The notes beneath the pieces are model-generated. The model ran no database searches and was not told the origin of the DNA. It saw nothing but the letters and a program-made list of their open reading frames with translations. The position numbers and the translations under genes were made by a program. Below are positions 51,249 to 60,235 of a stretch of DNA of 64,000 bases, one piece after another; position 1 is the first letter of the stretch, and the number at the start of each line of letters is the position of its first letter. The DNA lies in contig WYBT01000012.1 in NCBI GenBank assembly GCA_011525785.1, forward strand, positions 62,001 through 126,000. Reading direction: 5' to 3'. The DNA is from Planctomycetaceae bacterium. Lineage in GTDB: Bacteria; Planctomycetota; UBA1135; GCA-002686595.

Positions 51249-53233
51249 GGTCCGACGCGCATCCAGCGCACGACGAAATCGTTGCTGTCGCCGTCGTTGT
51301 TCAGGTCGCGGCTGCCGCCCGAGGAGATCGAGGACTCGTCCGCGATGAAGGCCACGCCGATGGCCGAGTCGCCCTGGCCCACGCCGATGCCGATGAAGGC
51401 CGCCGGCGCGCTGGAGGAGTTGAGCGTCGAGACCGCGAAGCTGTCGCCCAGGTCGGAAATGCGCGTGCGGAACAGCACGAAGTCGTTCCGATCGCCGTCG
51501 CCGTTCCAGTCGAAGTTGTCGGCGTTCTCGTCGACGCGGTAGAGCGCGATGCCGGCCACGCTCACCACGCCGGCGTTGTCGGCGTCGATCGCGACCGCCG
51601 GACCGGGGAAGTCAAGGTCGTTGGTGTTGCCCGGGTCGAAGCGCACGAAGGTCGGCACGCTGTCGGTCGTGTCCTGGTCGCGCGCCGCGTTGATCGACGC
51701 GCCGAAGACCGACTCCTGGAAGGCGACGCCCACGCGCGTGCGGTCGGCGACCTCGCCCATCCAGCTCGCGCCGCTGGCCTGGATGCCGGCTGGCGTGCCG
51801 TGGTCGAAGGTCCAGCTGGCCGAGTTGCCGCTGTCGGGGTTGAGCCAGGCGATCAGCGTGTTGTTGGTGGCCGAGCCGTCGTAGTTGCGCTCGTCGGCGG
51901 CTTCGTCGACCACGGCGATGAAGCGTCCAGCGAGGTCGCTCACGCCGCGCGTGCCGCCGGGAGTGTTGGCGAGCGCGACGAGGCCGTTGGCGCTGGCGAA
52001 CACGCCCACCGTGCCGAGCGGACTGGTGGTGGCGATCCAGCGCAGCACGCGATCGTCGGTGTCGCCGTCGTTGTTGAGCCCGTTCGCGAGACAGTTGCCG
52101 TCGTCGTCCTCGGGCACGACGCTCGCGACGTAGGTGCGCTGCGTGGTCTTGACGACCAGCACGCGGTCCTCGCCGGCGAAGAACGTGTTGACCGGCGCTT
52201 CGGTTCCGGCGAACCACGCGCCGTAGCGCACGAAGTGCAGCACCTGGTCAGTGCTGTCGAGGTCGTCTTGCGAGCAGTGCGTCGGGCGCCAGTTGGCGTT
52301 GGGCGCCGCGGTGTAGTTGTTGAGCGACCCCGCGCCCTGCGCGGCCTCGTCGACCAGGTACGCCACCACGTAATCGGTGTTCGTGACCTTCAGCGCGCGC
52401 ACCGGCGCCGTCGCGCTCGCCATCGCGGTGGCGGTCGACTTCACCACCGGCGTCGCGTCCTCGGAGTTGATCAGCGCCAGCACGAACTCGTCGTCCGCAG
52501 CGCCATCGCCGTTGAGCTCGCGCGCCTCGGCCGTCTCGTCGAGCACGGCGAACACGATCCCGTTCTCCTCGCCCACCAGTTGCGGGCGCAGGACGTTGAG
52601 CGCGTCGTTGTTCGACAGGCGCACCGGCGTGCTGGGCGCGTTCGAGGCGATGCGGATCAGGTTGATCGAGGTCTGCGGCGCGACCAGGGCGGTCGTGGCG
52701 GCGTCATCCTCCATGAAGTACAGCCCGCCGCTGCGCGTGACGACCATGCGCGGGCCGCTGCCCTCGCGCGAGAGCGTCTTGACGTAGCCCGCGGGGAAGG
52801 TGAGCACCGGGCTCGCGGCCGGCGCCTGGAGGAGCACCAGGTCGTCGGGGTTGGCCGTGTCGCCGTCGCCGTTCCAGTCGCGCCGGTCCTGGACCTCGTC
52901 GACAACCATGAACAGCCACGCTCCCAGGACCGCGATTTCGCGCGTCGCGATCGGCACGCGCGTCTCCGAGCGCGTGGCCATGTTGACCACCACCGGGACC
53001 TGGTCGTCGATCTGCGTGTCGCCGTTGAAGTCCGTGCCGCCCGCCCCGGTGGTCAGCTCGTCGGCCAGGAACACCAGCCAGCGCTCGCGGATCTGCACCG
53101 GCGTGTTGGCCGCCACCGACACCCGCGTGTTGCGCACCTGATAGAGGAACGTGCCCTCGCCCTCCTCGATGCAGGAGGTCGCGGTCGCGCACGCCAGGAG
53201 GGACAGCAGTACAGAGCTTCGTCGCAGGTTCAT
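51245..53233 (-). CDS. Lipoprotein with repeated D-x-N-G-D acidic motifs
   Basis: A 662-residue predicted lipoprotein (NLRRSSVLLSLLACATATSC). The body repeats a beta-blade-like unit seven or more times. Each unit contains a short acidic, calcium-loop-like motif: DFNGDTQIDDQVPVV, DWNGDGDTANPDDLVLL, ELNGDGAADDEFVLAL, NNDGDTDDRVLRW, NYDGSATNNTLIAW, DWNGDGDRNDFVLF and DLNNDGDSNDFVVRW. The pattern N-G-D-x-x-x-D-D-x-V is reminiscent of dockerin/EF-hand loops on a propeller scaffold. No catalytic motif. It overlaps the aminotransferase gene downstream and follows the porin gene by a 94-nt gap. Function unknown; calcium binding is a guess. Confidence 0.7.
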   Translation of the reverse strand: MNLRRSSVLLSLLACATATSCIEEGEGTFLYQVRNTRVSVAANTPVQIRERWLVFLADELTTGAGGTDFNGDTQIDDQVPVVVNMATRSETRVPIATREIAVLGAWLFMVVDEVQDRRDWNGDGDTANPDDLVLLQAPAASPVLTFPAGYVKTLSREGSGPRMVVTRSGGLYFMEDDAATTALVAPQTSINLIRIASNAPSTPVRLSNNDALNVLRPQLVGEENGIVFAVLDETAEARELNGDGAADDEFVLALINSEDATPVVKSTATAMASATAPVRALKVTNTDYVVAYLVDEAAQGAGSLNNYTAAPNANWRPTHCSQDDLDSTDQVLHFVRYGAWFAGTEAPVNTFFAGEDRVLVVKTTQRTYVASVVPEDDDGNCLANGLNNDGDTDDRVLRWIATTSPLGTVGVFASANGLVALANTPGGTRGVSDLAGRFIAVVDEAADERNYDGSATNNTLIAWLNPDSGNSASWTFDHGTPAGIQASGASWMGEVADRTRVGVAFQESVFGASINAARDQDTTDSVPTFVRFDPGNTNDLDFPGPAVAIDADNAGVVSVAGIALYRVDENADNFDWNGDGDRNDFVLFRTRISDLGDSFAVSTLNSSSAPAAFIGIGVGQGDSAIGVAFIADESSISSGGSRDLNNDGDSNDFVVRWMRVGP

Positions 53234-53327
53234 GTCGTCGTGGATCCCGAGCGCGCTCTGCCAGCGCGCATTCCGCAGACTGTATCGCCCGCGAAGCGCC
53301 CGAGCAGCGTGCACGCCGGGGAGCGAC

Positions 53328-55070
53328 TCAGAACTGATAGCGCACTTGCAGGCGCGCCACCCACGCGGGGTCGTCGCCCGGCAGCGCGTCGCCGGGCTCG
53401 AACCAGCCCAGCACCGCCTCGATCGGCAGCCCGTCGATGGCGCGGCTGCCCAGGACCAGATCGAGCTCCCAGCCCAGCGCGCGATCGATGCCGTTGGGCG
53501 TGCGGCGGATGCCGCTCTCGAGCAGGCTGGCCTGGGCCTCGACCTGGTCGTAGCGGTGCCACACCAGATCCAGCGACGTGCCCTTGGCGATGCGCACGCC
53601 CGCGCCCAGCGTCGCGATGCTCATGTTGGAGAGCTGCGGGTCGAACAGCTCGCCGTAGTAGCGGTAGGTCGTCACGCCGCCGAAGGCGTCGGTGTTGTCC
53701 GCCAGGCCCGTCTGGCGGAACGTGCCGTCGCTCGAATCCGAGCCCGAGCCCCAGGCCAGCGAGCCGAACAGCCACGCGCGGCGCTCCCACAGGGGCCACA
53801 TCAGGCCCGCGTCGAAGCCCTGCCCGCGCAGCCGCGCGCCTGCGGCGTCCTCGCCCTCGAGCCAGGCCGTGTCGAACCAGCCCTCGAGCCCGCCCCCCAG
53901 CGGTCCCCAGCCGCGCACGCCCGCGTGCGTCGCGAGCGAGTCGTCGACCGTGTCGAGCCGGCTGATCACGAAGCCCGCCAGGTGGCGCTCGAAGTCGTTG
54001 TTCGAGAGGTACGCGATCAGGTTGAGCTTGTCCTGCTCGGGCTGCGGCGCGTGCGAGATGATCCCGGTCGCCGACAGCTCCAGGCGCCAGTCCGCGGCCG
54101 AGCGGATCAGGCGCAGACCGTCGAGTTCCTGGTCGTACAGCCACTCGCGCTTCTCGTCGAAGTCCTGGCGGCCCAGTTGCACGTCCCAGCCGCTCGCGAA
54201 CACGTCGCGCAGGTAGGCGTAGGCCTCGCCGATGCGCAGCTCGCTGGTGCGCTCGTCGGGATCGTCCTCGTCGCGCCGGCGGCGCTCCTGCGCGCGCAGC
54301 TGGAACAGCGCGAAGCCCTTGTCGCTGGGCTCCCACACGCCCTCGAGGCGCAGCGAGGCCTGCGTGTCGATGCGGTCGTCGGGGCGCTGGTGGTCGAGGT
54401 CCTGGTCGAAGCGCTCGCGCACCTCGTACTCGAGCACGCCGCCGAAGCGGAAGTCGCCCACGCTCAACAGGCGCCGCACGGCGTCGTCCTCGTCGCGCTG
54501 GTTGGTCGGCACGAAGCTGAAGGTGACCTCGGGCGCGAGCTCGAGCTCCTGCGGCGGGCGCTCGAACTCGACCTCGACCCCCAGCGGCGCGCGGCAGTCG
54601 TAGTGCAGGATCTTGAAGCGCAACTCGCCCGCAGCGCTCGACAGCGCGTCGATGCGGCCCTCGACGGCATCGCGGCCCGGATCGCGCCGCGCGATCACTT
54701 CGGCCACGAACTTGGTGTTGCTCTTGTAGTCGCCCTCGACCTTGACGCGCGCGCCGGTCAGATCGCCCGCTGCGATCGAACGCCAGCGCGTCTGCGCCGT
54801 GACGCGCACCTCCTGGCCGAGCAGCACGAAGCGCGTCGGCGAACGCATGCGGCTGACCGTGCCGGTGAGCGTGTTCTCGTCGCCGGGCTCGGTGACTTCG
54901 ATCTCCGCCACACGGAACTCGCCCTCGGCGCCGAGCTGGCCCTTGGCCTTGACCCACATTCCCACGCGCAGATCCGCAGCGCCCTGCGCCGCGGCTACGG
55001 CGGCGAACATGCAGATCACAAGCAAGCGCGCGAGCCAGGCGCTCGAGCGTGAACACGACCCATCAAGCAC
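53328..55070 (-). CDS. Alginate-export-type outer-membrane porin with N-terminal beta domain
   Basis: A 580-residue exported protein (signal SAWLARLLVICMFAAVAAAQ). Residues about 35-190 form small beta domains of the DUF5666/OB type (MWVKAKGQLGAEGEFRVAEIEV, LTGARVKVEGDYKSNTKF). Residues about 210-580 form a beta-barrel like AlgE/alginate-export porins (RIGEAYAYLRDVFASGWDVQLGRQDFDEKREWLYDQELDGLRLI), ending in a terminal RLQVRYQF. The barrel would give a surface exit for a glycan made by the upstream genes. It overlaps the end of the tandem-kinase gene by 8 nt. Confidence 0.78.
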   Translation of the reverse strand: MLDGSCSRSSAWLARLLVICMFAAVAAAQGAADLRVGMWVKAKGQLGAEGEFRVAEIEVTEPGDENTLTGTVSRMRSPTRFVLLGQEVRVTAQTRWRSIAAGDLTGARVKVEGDYKSNTKFVAEVIARRDPGRDAVEGRIDALSSAAGELRFKILHYDCRAPLGVEVEFERPPQELELAPEVTFSFVPTNQRDEDDAVRRLLSVGDFRFGGVLEYEVRERFDQDLDHQRPDDRIDTQASLRLEGVWEPSDKGFALFQLRAQERRRRDEDDPDERTSELRIGEAYAYLRDVFASGWDVQLGRQDFDEKREWLYDQELDGLRLIRSAADWRLELSATGIISHAPQPEQDKLNLIAYLSNNDFERHLAGFVISRLDTVDDSLATHAGVRGWGPLGGGLEGWFDTAWLEGEDAAGARLRGQGFDAGLMWPLWERRAWLFGSLAWGSGSDSSDGTFRQTGLADNTDAFGGVTTYRYYGELFDPQLSNMSIATLGAGVRIAKGTSLDLVWHRYDQVEAQASLLESGIRRTPNGIDRALGWELDLVLGSRAIDGLPIEAVLGWFEPGDALPGDDPAWVARLQVRYQF

Positions 55071-57384
55071 GGAGGAACTCCTCGAGCGCCACGCGCGCGT
55101 GCTCGAGCTCCTGCCCAGGCAGGCGCTCGAACTGCGGGCGCAGCGCGTAGACCAGCGCGAGCCGCAGGTGCGACGCGGCGCGGTAGAAGGCGGCGCGCCG
55201 CTGGAAGCCGCTCTCGCCGCTGCGGCCCAGGCCGCGCGCGAAAGCCGCGTTCAAAACGAGCTCGTGCGCCTCGTCGCGCGCGCCGCAACCCTGCAGGCGG
55301 CGCAGCGCGAGGTGCGCGACCAGATTGGCCGCGTCGAGCGCGCTGTCCGCCTCGCAGGCGAGGTCGAAGTCGATCCAGCCCAGCGCGTCGCCCAGCTCGA
55401 GCAGTTGGCCGTCGTGCAGATCGCGGTGACAGGCCCGCCAGTGTGGCGGCGGCAGGCTCGCGCCCGCGCGCTCGAGTCGGACGAGCAGGTCCGCAGCGCC
55501 GCGCGGCTCGCGCTCGAGTTCGCGTGTGCGCTCGAGGTGCGTGCGGCACACGGCGAGTTCCTCGGCGTGGCCGTGGCGCGCCTCGCCGTCGAAGCAGGCG
55601 CTGTCCTGGAAGCGCCGCAGCGCCGCGCCGAAGCGCTCGATGCGCGCGGGCGCGAGCGAGCGCAACTCGAGCGGCTGCCCGCCGAGGTCTTCGAGCTCCA
55701 GCGCGCCGAGTTCGGCGTGCGCCGCGATCACGCGCGGGATGCGCACGCCGTCGAGGCCGCTCGAAAGCTGCGACGCGGCGCGCGCACGCAGCTCGGCCGC
55801 GCTCGCGCGCGAGCGTCGATAGCCCTTGAAGATCGCGCTCGAGCCATCGGCGCGCACGCCGCGCAGCGTCAGGCGCCGACCGGGCCGGTACGCGAGCAGG
55901 TGCAGCGCCGCCAGCCCCAGACGCGCGGGCTCGCGCAGCGCCGCGGCGAGCGGGAGCGCCGCGTCGGCGGCGGGGTCGAGCTCAGTGCGGAAGCCCTGCG
56001 CCTCGCGCACCCAGCGCCGCCGGGCGCGGCCCGAGTCGAGCGTCAGTTCGGTGATCACGCGCGCGCCGCCGCCGGAGGCCGGGTCGATGCGCTCGACGAT
56101 CCAGTGCGCCGCGCTGCGGGGCGCACGCGCTCCACGCGAGGCGAAGCACTCCGCGCGCCGCGCCAGTTCGGCGGAGCGCTCCAGCGCGCCGCGTTCGAGC
56201 CGTCGCAGCGCTCCGACCGCCAGCCGCGCCAGCGCGTGGGCTATCCAGCGCGCGAGTTCGCGCTCGTCGGGCGCAACGCCGCCGCCCGCGCGATAGCCCG
56301 CGAGCAGCTGCGCCCCGCAGGCCTCCCAGTCGCCGTCGGCCGGGGCCGCCGCGACTTCGTCGGCGATCCAGCTCGCCAGGTCGGCGCTCGGATCGCCCAG
56401 GTCGAGCAGATCGAGGTCGAGCACGCGCCAGGCGCCGTCGGCGGTGCGCGCGAACTGATCGACGTGCAAATCGCCGTGGCGCCACGCGCAGCGCGTGGAG
56501 TTCAGCGCGGGCAAATCCAGTTGCGCGAGCCAGGGCGCGAGGCCGAGCCACTCGTCGAGTTCGAGCGGCGGCGGCGGCGCGGGCGCACGCGGCGCCGCCA
56601 CAGGAACGCGGTGCAACGCGGCGAGCAGCTCGCCACAGGGCTGCGCGAACTCGAACGCGCCCGGCCGCAGGCTCTCCACAGCCAGGTGCTCCTCGAGCAG
56701 GATCCCGGTGCGCTCTTCGAAGTCGATCAGGCGCGGCGCGAGCGGCGCGGCGAGCGCGGCATCGAAGGCGCGGCGGCGTTCGGCGCAGCGCGCGGCGTCG
56801 GCGGGCGGCAGCACGCGCGCGATGAGTTGGCGTGCGACGCGCGGCGAGTCGTCGCGCTCGCGCAGGCGCAGGTCCAGGCGCAGCACCGCGCGCCGTTCGG
56901 GCTTGTAGCGCAGCGTCTCCAGGCGCGACGGGCCGGGGCGCACGTGCAGCGGCGCGTACAGGCCCAATTCATCGATGCGGCGCGCGACACGGCGCGGATC
57001 GAGCGCGCGCGGCAGCCCGGGGAGTTCGCGATCGTGCGGAAACACGCTCAGGAACGCGCCCGAAAGCTCGTCGAAGGCCCACGGCCGCAGCGCGCCGCTC
57101 GCCAGCTCGTAGGGCGGCGCGGACTCGCGCTTGGCGGAGGCGTGCGACTTGGCGACCACCACGCGCTTGGCGCCGTCGTCGAAGGCGACCTCGAACGCGA
57201 GCGCGAGCGCCCGGCCGGGCTTGTAGCGCGCGAACACGCAGCGCGCCTCGAGCGGCCGCGGTGCTCCTTCGCCGCACAGACTGCGCGCGACGGCGGCCAC
57301 GAACTCGTCGGGCGCCGCCAGCGCCGCCTCGCGGACGCCTCGCACCAGCGCGAGATCGCGTTCATGCGTCGCCAGGCCGATCAC
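55063..57384 (-). CDS. Tandem two-domain aminoglycoside-phosphotransferase-like kinase
   Basis: A 773-residue cytoplasmic protein made of two APH/choline-kinase-like domains. Domain 1 has Y-K-P-G-R at 54-58, catalytic HGDLH (303-307) and metal-binding DLDLLD (323-328). Domain 2 has Y-R-P-G-R at 499-503, catalytic HRDLH (653-657) and DFD (672-674). A third copy-like motif YKPERR lies at 160. Both halves keep the catalytic aspartates. The GTG start overlaps the ABC exporter stop by 4 nt (GTGA). Between glycosyltransferase, exporter and porin genes it probably phosphorylates a sugar, lipid or polyol of a surface glycan rather than an antibiotic. Substrate unknown. Confidence 0.78.
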   Translation of the reverse strand: MIGLATHERDLALVRGVREAALAAPDEFVAAVARSLCGEGAPRPLEARCVFARYKPGRALALAFEVAFDDGAKRVVVAKSHASAKRESAPPYELASGALRPWAFDELSGAFLSVFPHDRELPGLPRALDPRRVARRIDELGLYAPLHVRPGPSRLETLRYKPERRAVLRLDLRLRERDDSPRVARQLIARVLPPADAARCAERRRAFDAALAAPLAPRLIDFEERTGILLEEHLAVESLRPGAFEFAQPCGELLAALHRVPVAAPRAPAPPPPLELDEWLGLAPWLAQLDLPALNSTRCAWRHGDLHVDQFARTADGAWRVLDLDLLDLGDPSADLASWIADEVAAAPADGDWEACGAQLLAGYRAGGGVAPDERELARWIAHALARLAVGALRRLERGALERSAELARRAECFASRGARAPRSAAHWIVERIDPASGGGARVITELTLDSGRARRRWVREAQGFRTELDPAADAALPLAAALREPARLGLAALHLLAYRPGRRLTLRGVRADGSSAIFKGYRRSRASAAELRARAASQLSSGLDGVRIPRVIAAHAELGALELEDLGGQPLELRSLAPARIERFGAALRRFQDSACFDGEARHGHAEELAVCRTHLERTRELEREPRGAADLLVRLERAGASLPPPHWRACHRDLHDGQLLELGDALGWIDFDLACEADSALDAANLVAHLALRRLQGCGARDEAHELVLNAAFARGLGRSGESGFQRRAAFYRAASHLRLALVYALRPQFERLPGQELEHARVALEEFLRA

Positions 57385-59159
57385 GGCGCGCCTCCCGCTC
57401 CGTCGACCAGCGCGAGCTCCCGATAGCGCGGGCTCTGCTCGAGCAGTTCGCCGTGCGCCCCGAAGGCCTGCGCGCGGCCGTCCTCGATCCACAGCACGCG
57501 GTCGTAGCGCTCGAGCAGCTCGCGCTCGTGGGCGATCACGACCACGATCGAGTCGCGGGCCACCCGTGCGAGGTGCGCGAACACCGCGGCGCGCGCTGCG
57601 GCGTCGAGGCCGGCGAAGGGCTCGTCGACGATCAGGATCGGCGCGCGGCGCAGCAGCGTGCGCGCAAGCGCAAGGCGCCGGCGTTGACCGCCGCTCAGCC
57701 CGACGCCCGAGGCCCCGAGCACGCCCTCGAGCCCGCCCGGAAGCGCGCGCACGAAGGTCGCCGCGCCCGCAGCTTCGAGCGCTTGCCACAGGCGCTCGTC
57801 GCTCACCTCGTCGAGGCCCAGACACAGGTTGTCGCGCACGCTCGCGCCCACCAGCAGCGGCTGCTGCAGGCACAGACCGACGCGCTCGCGCAGTGAAGCG
57901 AGCGTGAACTCGCGCACATCGACGCCGTCGATGCGCACGCAGCCCTGGCTCGGATCGAAGAGGCGCACGCACAGCGCTGCGAGCGTCGACTTGCCCGCGC
58001 CGCTGGCGCCGAACACGCCGCACAGCTCGCCGCGCCGGAAGCTCGCGTCGAGGCCGCGCAACGCCTCGCGCGCGCCGTCGTGGCTGTAGTGCACGCCCTC
58101 GAAGGCGAGGCGCTCGGGCGCGAGCGGCGCAGCGACGGCGCCGGGCGCTTCGCGGACAGCCGCGGGCTCGTCGAGCACTTCGGCGATGCGCCGCGCGCAG
58201 GCCACGCCCTTGGCGATGCGCTCGCTGTTGCGCGAGGCCGAGCGCACCGGCTTGAGCAGGCCGCGCACGTAGGACACGAACACCAGGAGCTCGCCAGCGC
58301 TCAGTTCGCCGCGCAGCACGCGCCACGAGCCGAACAGCAGCGTCAACACCACGCCCAGCCCGAGCAGCGCGTGCACGCTGCCCGAAAGTTGCGCGGAGAG
58401 TCGCGCCGACTTCTGACCGGCGCGCTCTGCTGTGCGGCTCTCGCGCGCCAGCCGCCGCGACAGCGCCGGACCTGCGCCCAGCGACTGGATCAGCTCGGCG
58501 GCGCCCAGGGATTCCTCGAGGAAATCCGCCAGCGCGCCCTCCTTGCGGCGCTGCTTGCGGGCCTGGGTTTCGATGCGCCGCGTCGAGGCGCGCGACACGA
58601 GCACGATCGCGGGCAACGCCAGCGCGAGCACGGCCGTCAAACGCCAGTCGAGCCACACCATCACGGCCAGCACGCCCAGCACCCACACGCTGCGCGTTGC
58701 GATCTCGAGCGACGCGTCGACCAGCGCTCCGCGCGCCATCGACACGTCTCCGAGCAGGCGCACGAGCAGATCGCCGAGCTTGTGCTGCGCGAAGAAGCGC
58801 GGCGAGAGCTGCGTGAGGTGCGTGAACAGCTCCAGGCGCAGGCGGCGCGCGACGCGCTGACCGACCTTCGCGATCTGCACCTGCGCGACGTACTCGATCA
58901 GCGCCTGCGTCGCGGTCAGCGCGAGCAGCGCAGCTGCGCTGGTCCAGACCGTGCGCCAGCGCTGCTCCCACGGCGCGTCCTCCAGCGTCAGCGCGCCGTC
59001 GACGATGCGCTGGATCGGCCAGGGCGTGAGCACCTGGAGCGCGGCGACGGCCAGCGAGAGCGCCGCGATCGCCGCCAGCGCCGGGCGCTGCCCCGCGAAC
59101 ACGCCGGAGAAGCGCCTCGCCAGGGCGAAGCGCGCGCGCAACGGCTCGAGCAGCTTCAT
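57381..59159 (-). CDS. ABC exporter, fused permease and ATPase
   Basis: A 592-residue half-transporter of the MsbA/lipid-glycan exporter class. Six hydrophobic segments (about 25-310) precede an ATPase domain with Walker A GVFGASGAGKST, Q-loop CLQQP, signature LSGGQRRRLALA, Walker B ILIVDEPFAGLD and H-loop IAHERELL. All motifs are intact, in contrast to the degenerate homologue at 21938. The ATG overlaps the upstream glycosyltransferase stop (ATGA). The likely job is flipping a glycolipid or exporting a glycan precursor across the inner membrane. Confidence 0.93.
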   Translation of the reverse strand: MKLLEPLRARFALARRFSGVFAGQRPALAAIAALSLAVAALQVLTPWPIQRIVDGALTLEDAPWEQRWRTVWTSAAALLALTATQALIEYVAQVQIAKVGQRVARRLRLELFTHLTQLSPRFFAQHKLGDLLVRLLGDVSMARGALVDASLEIATRSVWVLGVLAVMVWLDWRLTAVLALALPAIVLVSRASTRRIETQARKQRRKEGALADFLEESLGAAELIQSLGAGPALSRRLARESRTAERAGQKSARLSAQLSGSVHALLGLGVVLTLLFGSWRVLRGELSAGELLVFVSYVRGLLKPVRSASRNSERIAKGVACARRIAEVLDEPAAVREAPGAVAAPLAPERLAFEGVHYSHDGAREALRGLDASFRRGELCGVFGASGAGKSTLAALCVRLFDPSQGCVRIDGVDVREFTLASLRERVGLCLQQPLLVGASVRDNLCLGLDEVSDERLWQALEAAGAATFVRALPGGLEGVLGASGVGLSGGQRRRLALARTLLRRAPILIVDEPFAGLDAAARAAVFAHLARVARDSIVVVIAHERELLERYDRVLWIEDGRAQAFGAHGELLEQSPRYRELALVDGAGGAP

Positions 59160-60235
59160 CGCGTCTGCGCTCCGCGCTCGACTCCGCGCGTGGTGAGCGC
59201 CAGGGCCATGACCTCGCGGCCGACGTCGACCCAGCTCCTCCGGGCGGTCGCGCGCGCGGCCTCGAGCCCCAGTCGGCGGCGCTCGTCGGGGCGCTCGATC
59301 CAGCGCAGCAGTTGCTGCGCGAGCGCGCGTTCGTCTCCCGCGGGATAGACGCCGCCGCAGCTGCCGAAGCCGACGATCTGCGGCAGTTCACCCAGCTCGG
59401 GCACCAGCGGCGTCACGCCGCAGGCCATCGCTTCGAACAGCTTCAGCGGCGAGAAGTACAGCTCTGCATCGGGCGCGTAGCTCAGGGGCAGCACGTCGAA
59501 GCAGGCGACGTGGCGCGCGAGCTCTTCGTGGGCCATCCACTCGCGCTGCGCGAGGTGCTCGGCGACGCGCGGACCGAGCGCGCGCGCGAAATCGCCTTCG
59601 CCGACGGCCAGCACGCGCACGTGCGCGCCCGCGTCGAGCACGTGCTCGAGCGCGCGCCCGAGCAGCGGCAGGTTGTGCCAGGGCCGCAGTCGGCCGTGGA
59701 AGCCGACCGCCAGCGCATCCGGCGGCGCGGCGAAGTCCTCCGCGCGCTCGACGCCCGGGTGGAACAGGCGCGTGTCGACGGCGTTGGGCAGCACGTGAAT
59801 GCGTCCGGTCGGCGCGCCGTGGTCGACTAGGTAGCGCGCGACCGAACGCGACACGGGCAGCAGCCAGGCCGCGCTCTCCAGGCACATGCGCTGGCGCGCG
59901 AAGTCCTCCGGTGTGGCCTCGAAACCGCGGTGGGCGCGCGCTTCGTCGAACAGCGGCGCGTTCACCTCGAGCAGCAGCGGCACCCCGCGCGCGCGGGCGA
60001 AGCGTGCGGCCCCGACGGCGCCGAGCGAGTGCCGTTCGTAGAGCCAGTCGAGCGGGCGCTGCGCGTGCGCGCGCTCGAGCTCCGCGAGCACGCCCGCGTC
60101 GTCCTTGCGCTCGACGGCGAGCACCTCGCAGCCCAGTTCGCGCAGCGCCGACTGCAGCGCCGCGACGTGCGCCGCCGCGCCCTTGCGACGCCCCGGACCC
60201 ACGCCGGGGTCCTGGTTCACATAGGCGACGCGCAC
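59156..60235 (-). CDS. Family 4-type glycosyltransferase
   Basis: A 359-residue GT-B glycosyltransferase. The N-terminal domain has VRVAYVNQDPGVGPGRRKGAAAHV (glycine-rich loop). The interdomain region holds VLPNAVDTRLFHPG, and the C-terminal donor site reads SPLKLFEAMACGVTPLVPELGELPQIV with the E-x-x-x-x-x-E-like acids. The donor is likely a nucleotide sugar. The GTG start lies inside the end of the preceding glycosyltransferase gene (19-nt overlap). Sugar specificity cannot be read from sequence. Cytoplasmic or membrane-associated. Confidence 0.87.
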   Translation of the reverse strand: MRVAYVNQDPGVGPGRRKGAAAHVAALQSALRELGCEVLAVERKDDAGVLAELERAHAQRPLDWLYERHSLGAVGAARFARARGVPLLLEVNAPLFDEARAHRGFEATPEDFARQRMCLESAAWLLPVSRSVARYLVDHGAPTGRIHVLPNAVDTRLFHPGVERAEDFAAPPDALAVGFHGRLRPWHNLPLLGRALEHVLDAGAHVRVLAVGEGDFARALGPRVAEHLAQREWMAHEELARHVACFDVLPLSYAPDAELYFSPLKLFEAMACGVTPLVPELGELPQIVGFGSCGGVYPAGDERALAQQLLRWIERPDERRRLGLEAARATARRSWVDVGREVMALALTTRGVERGAQTR

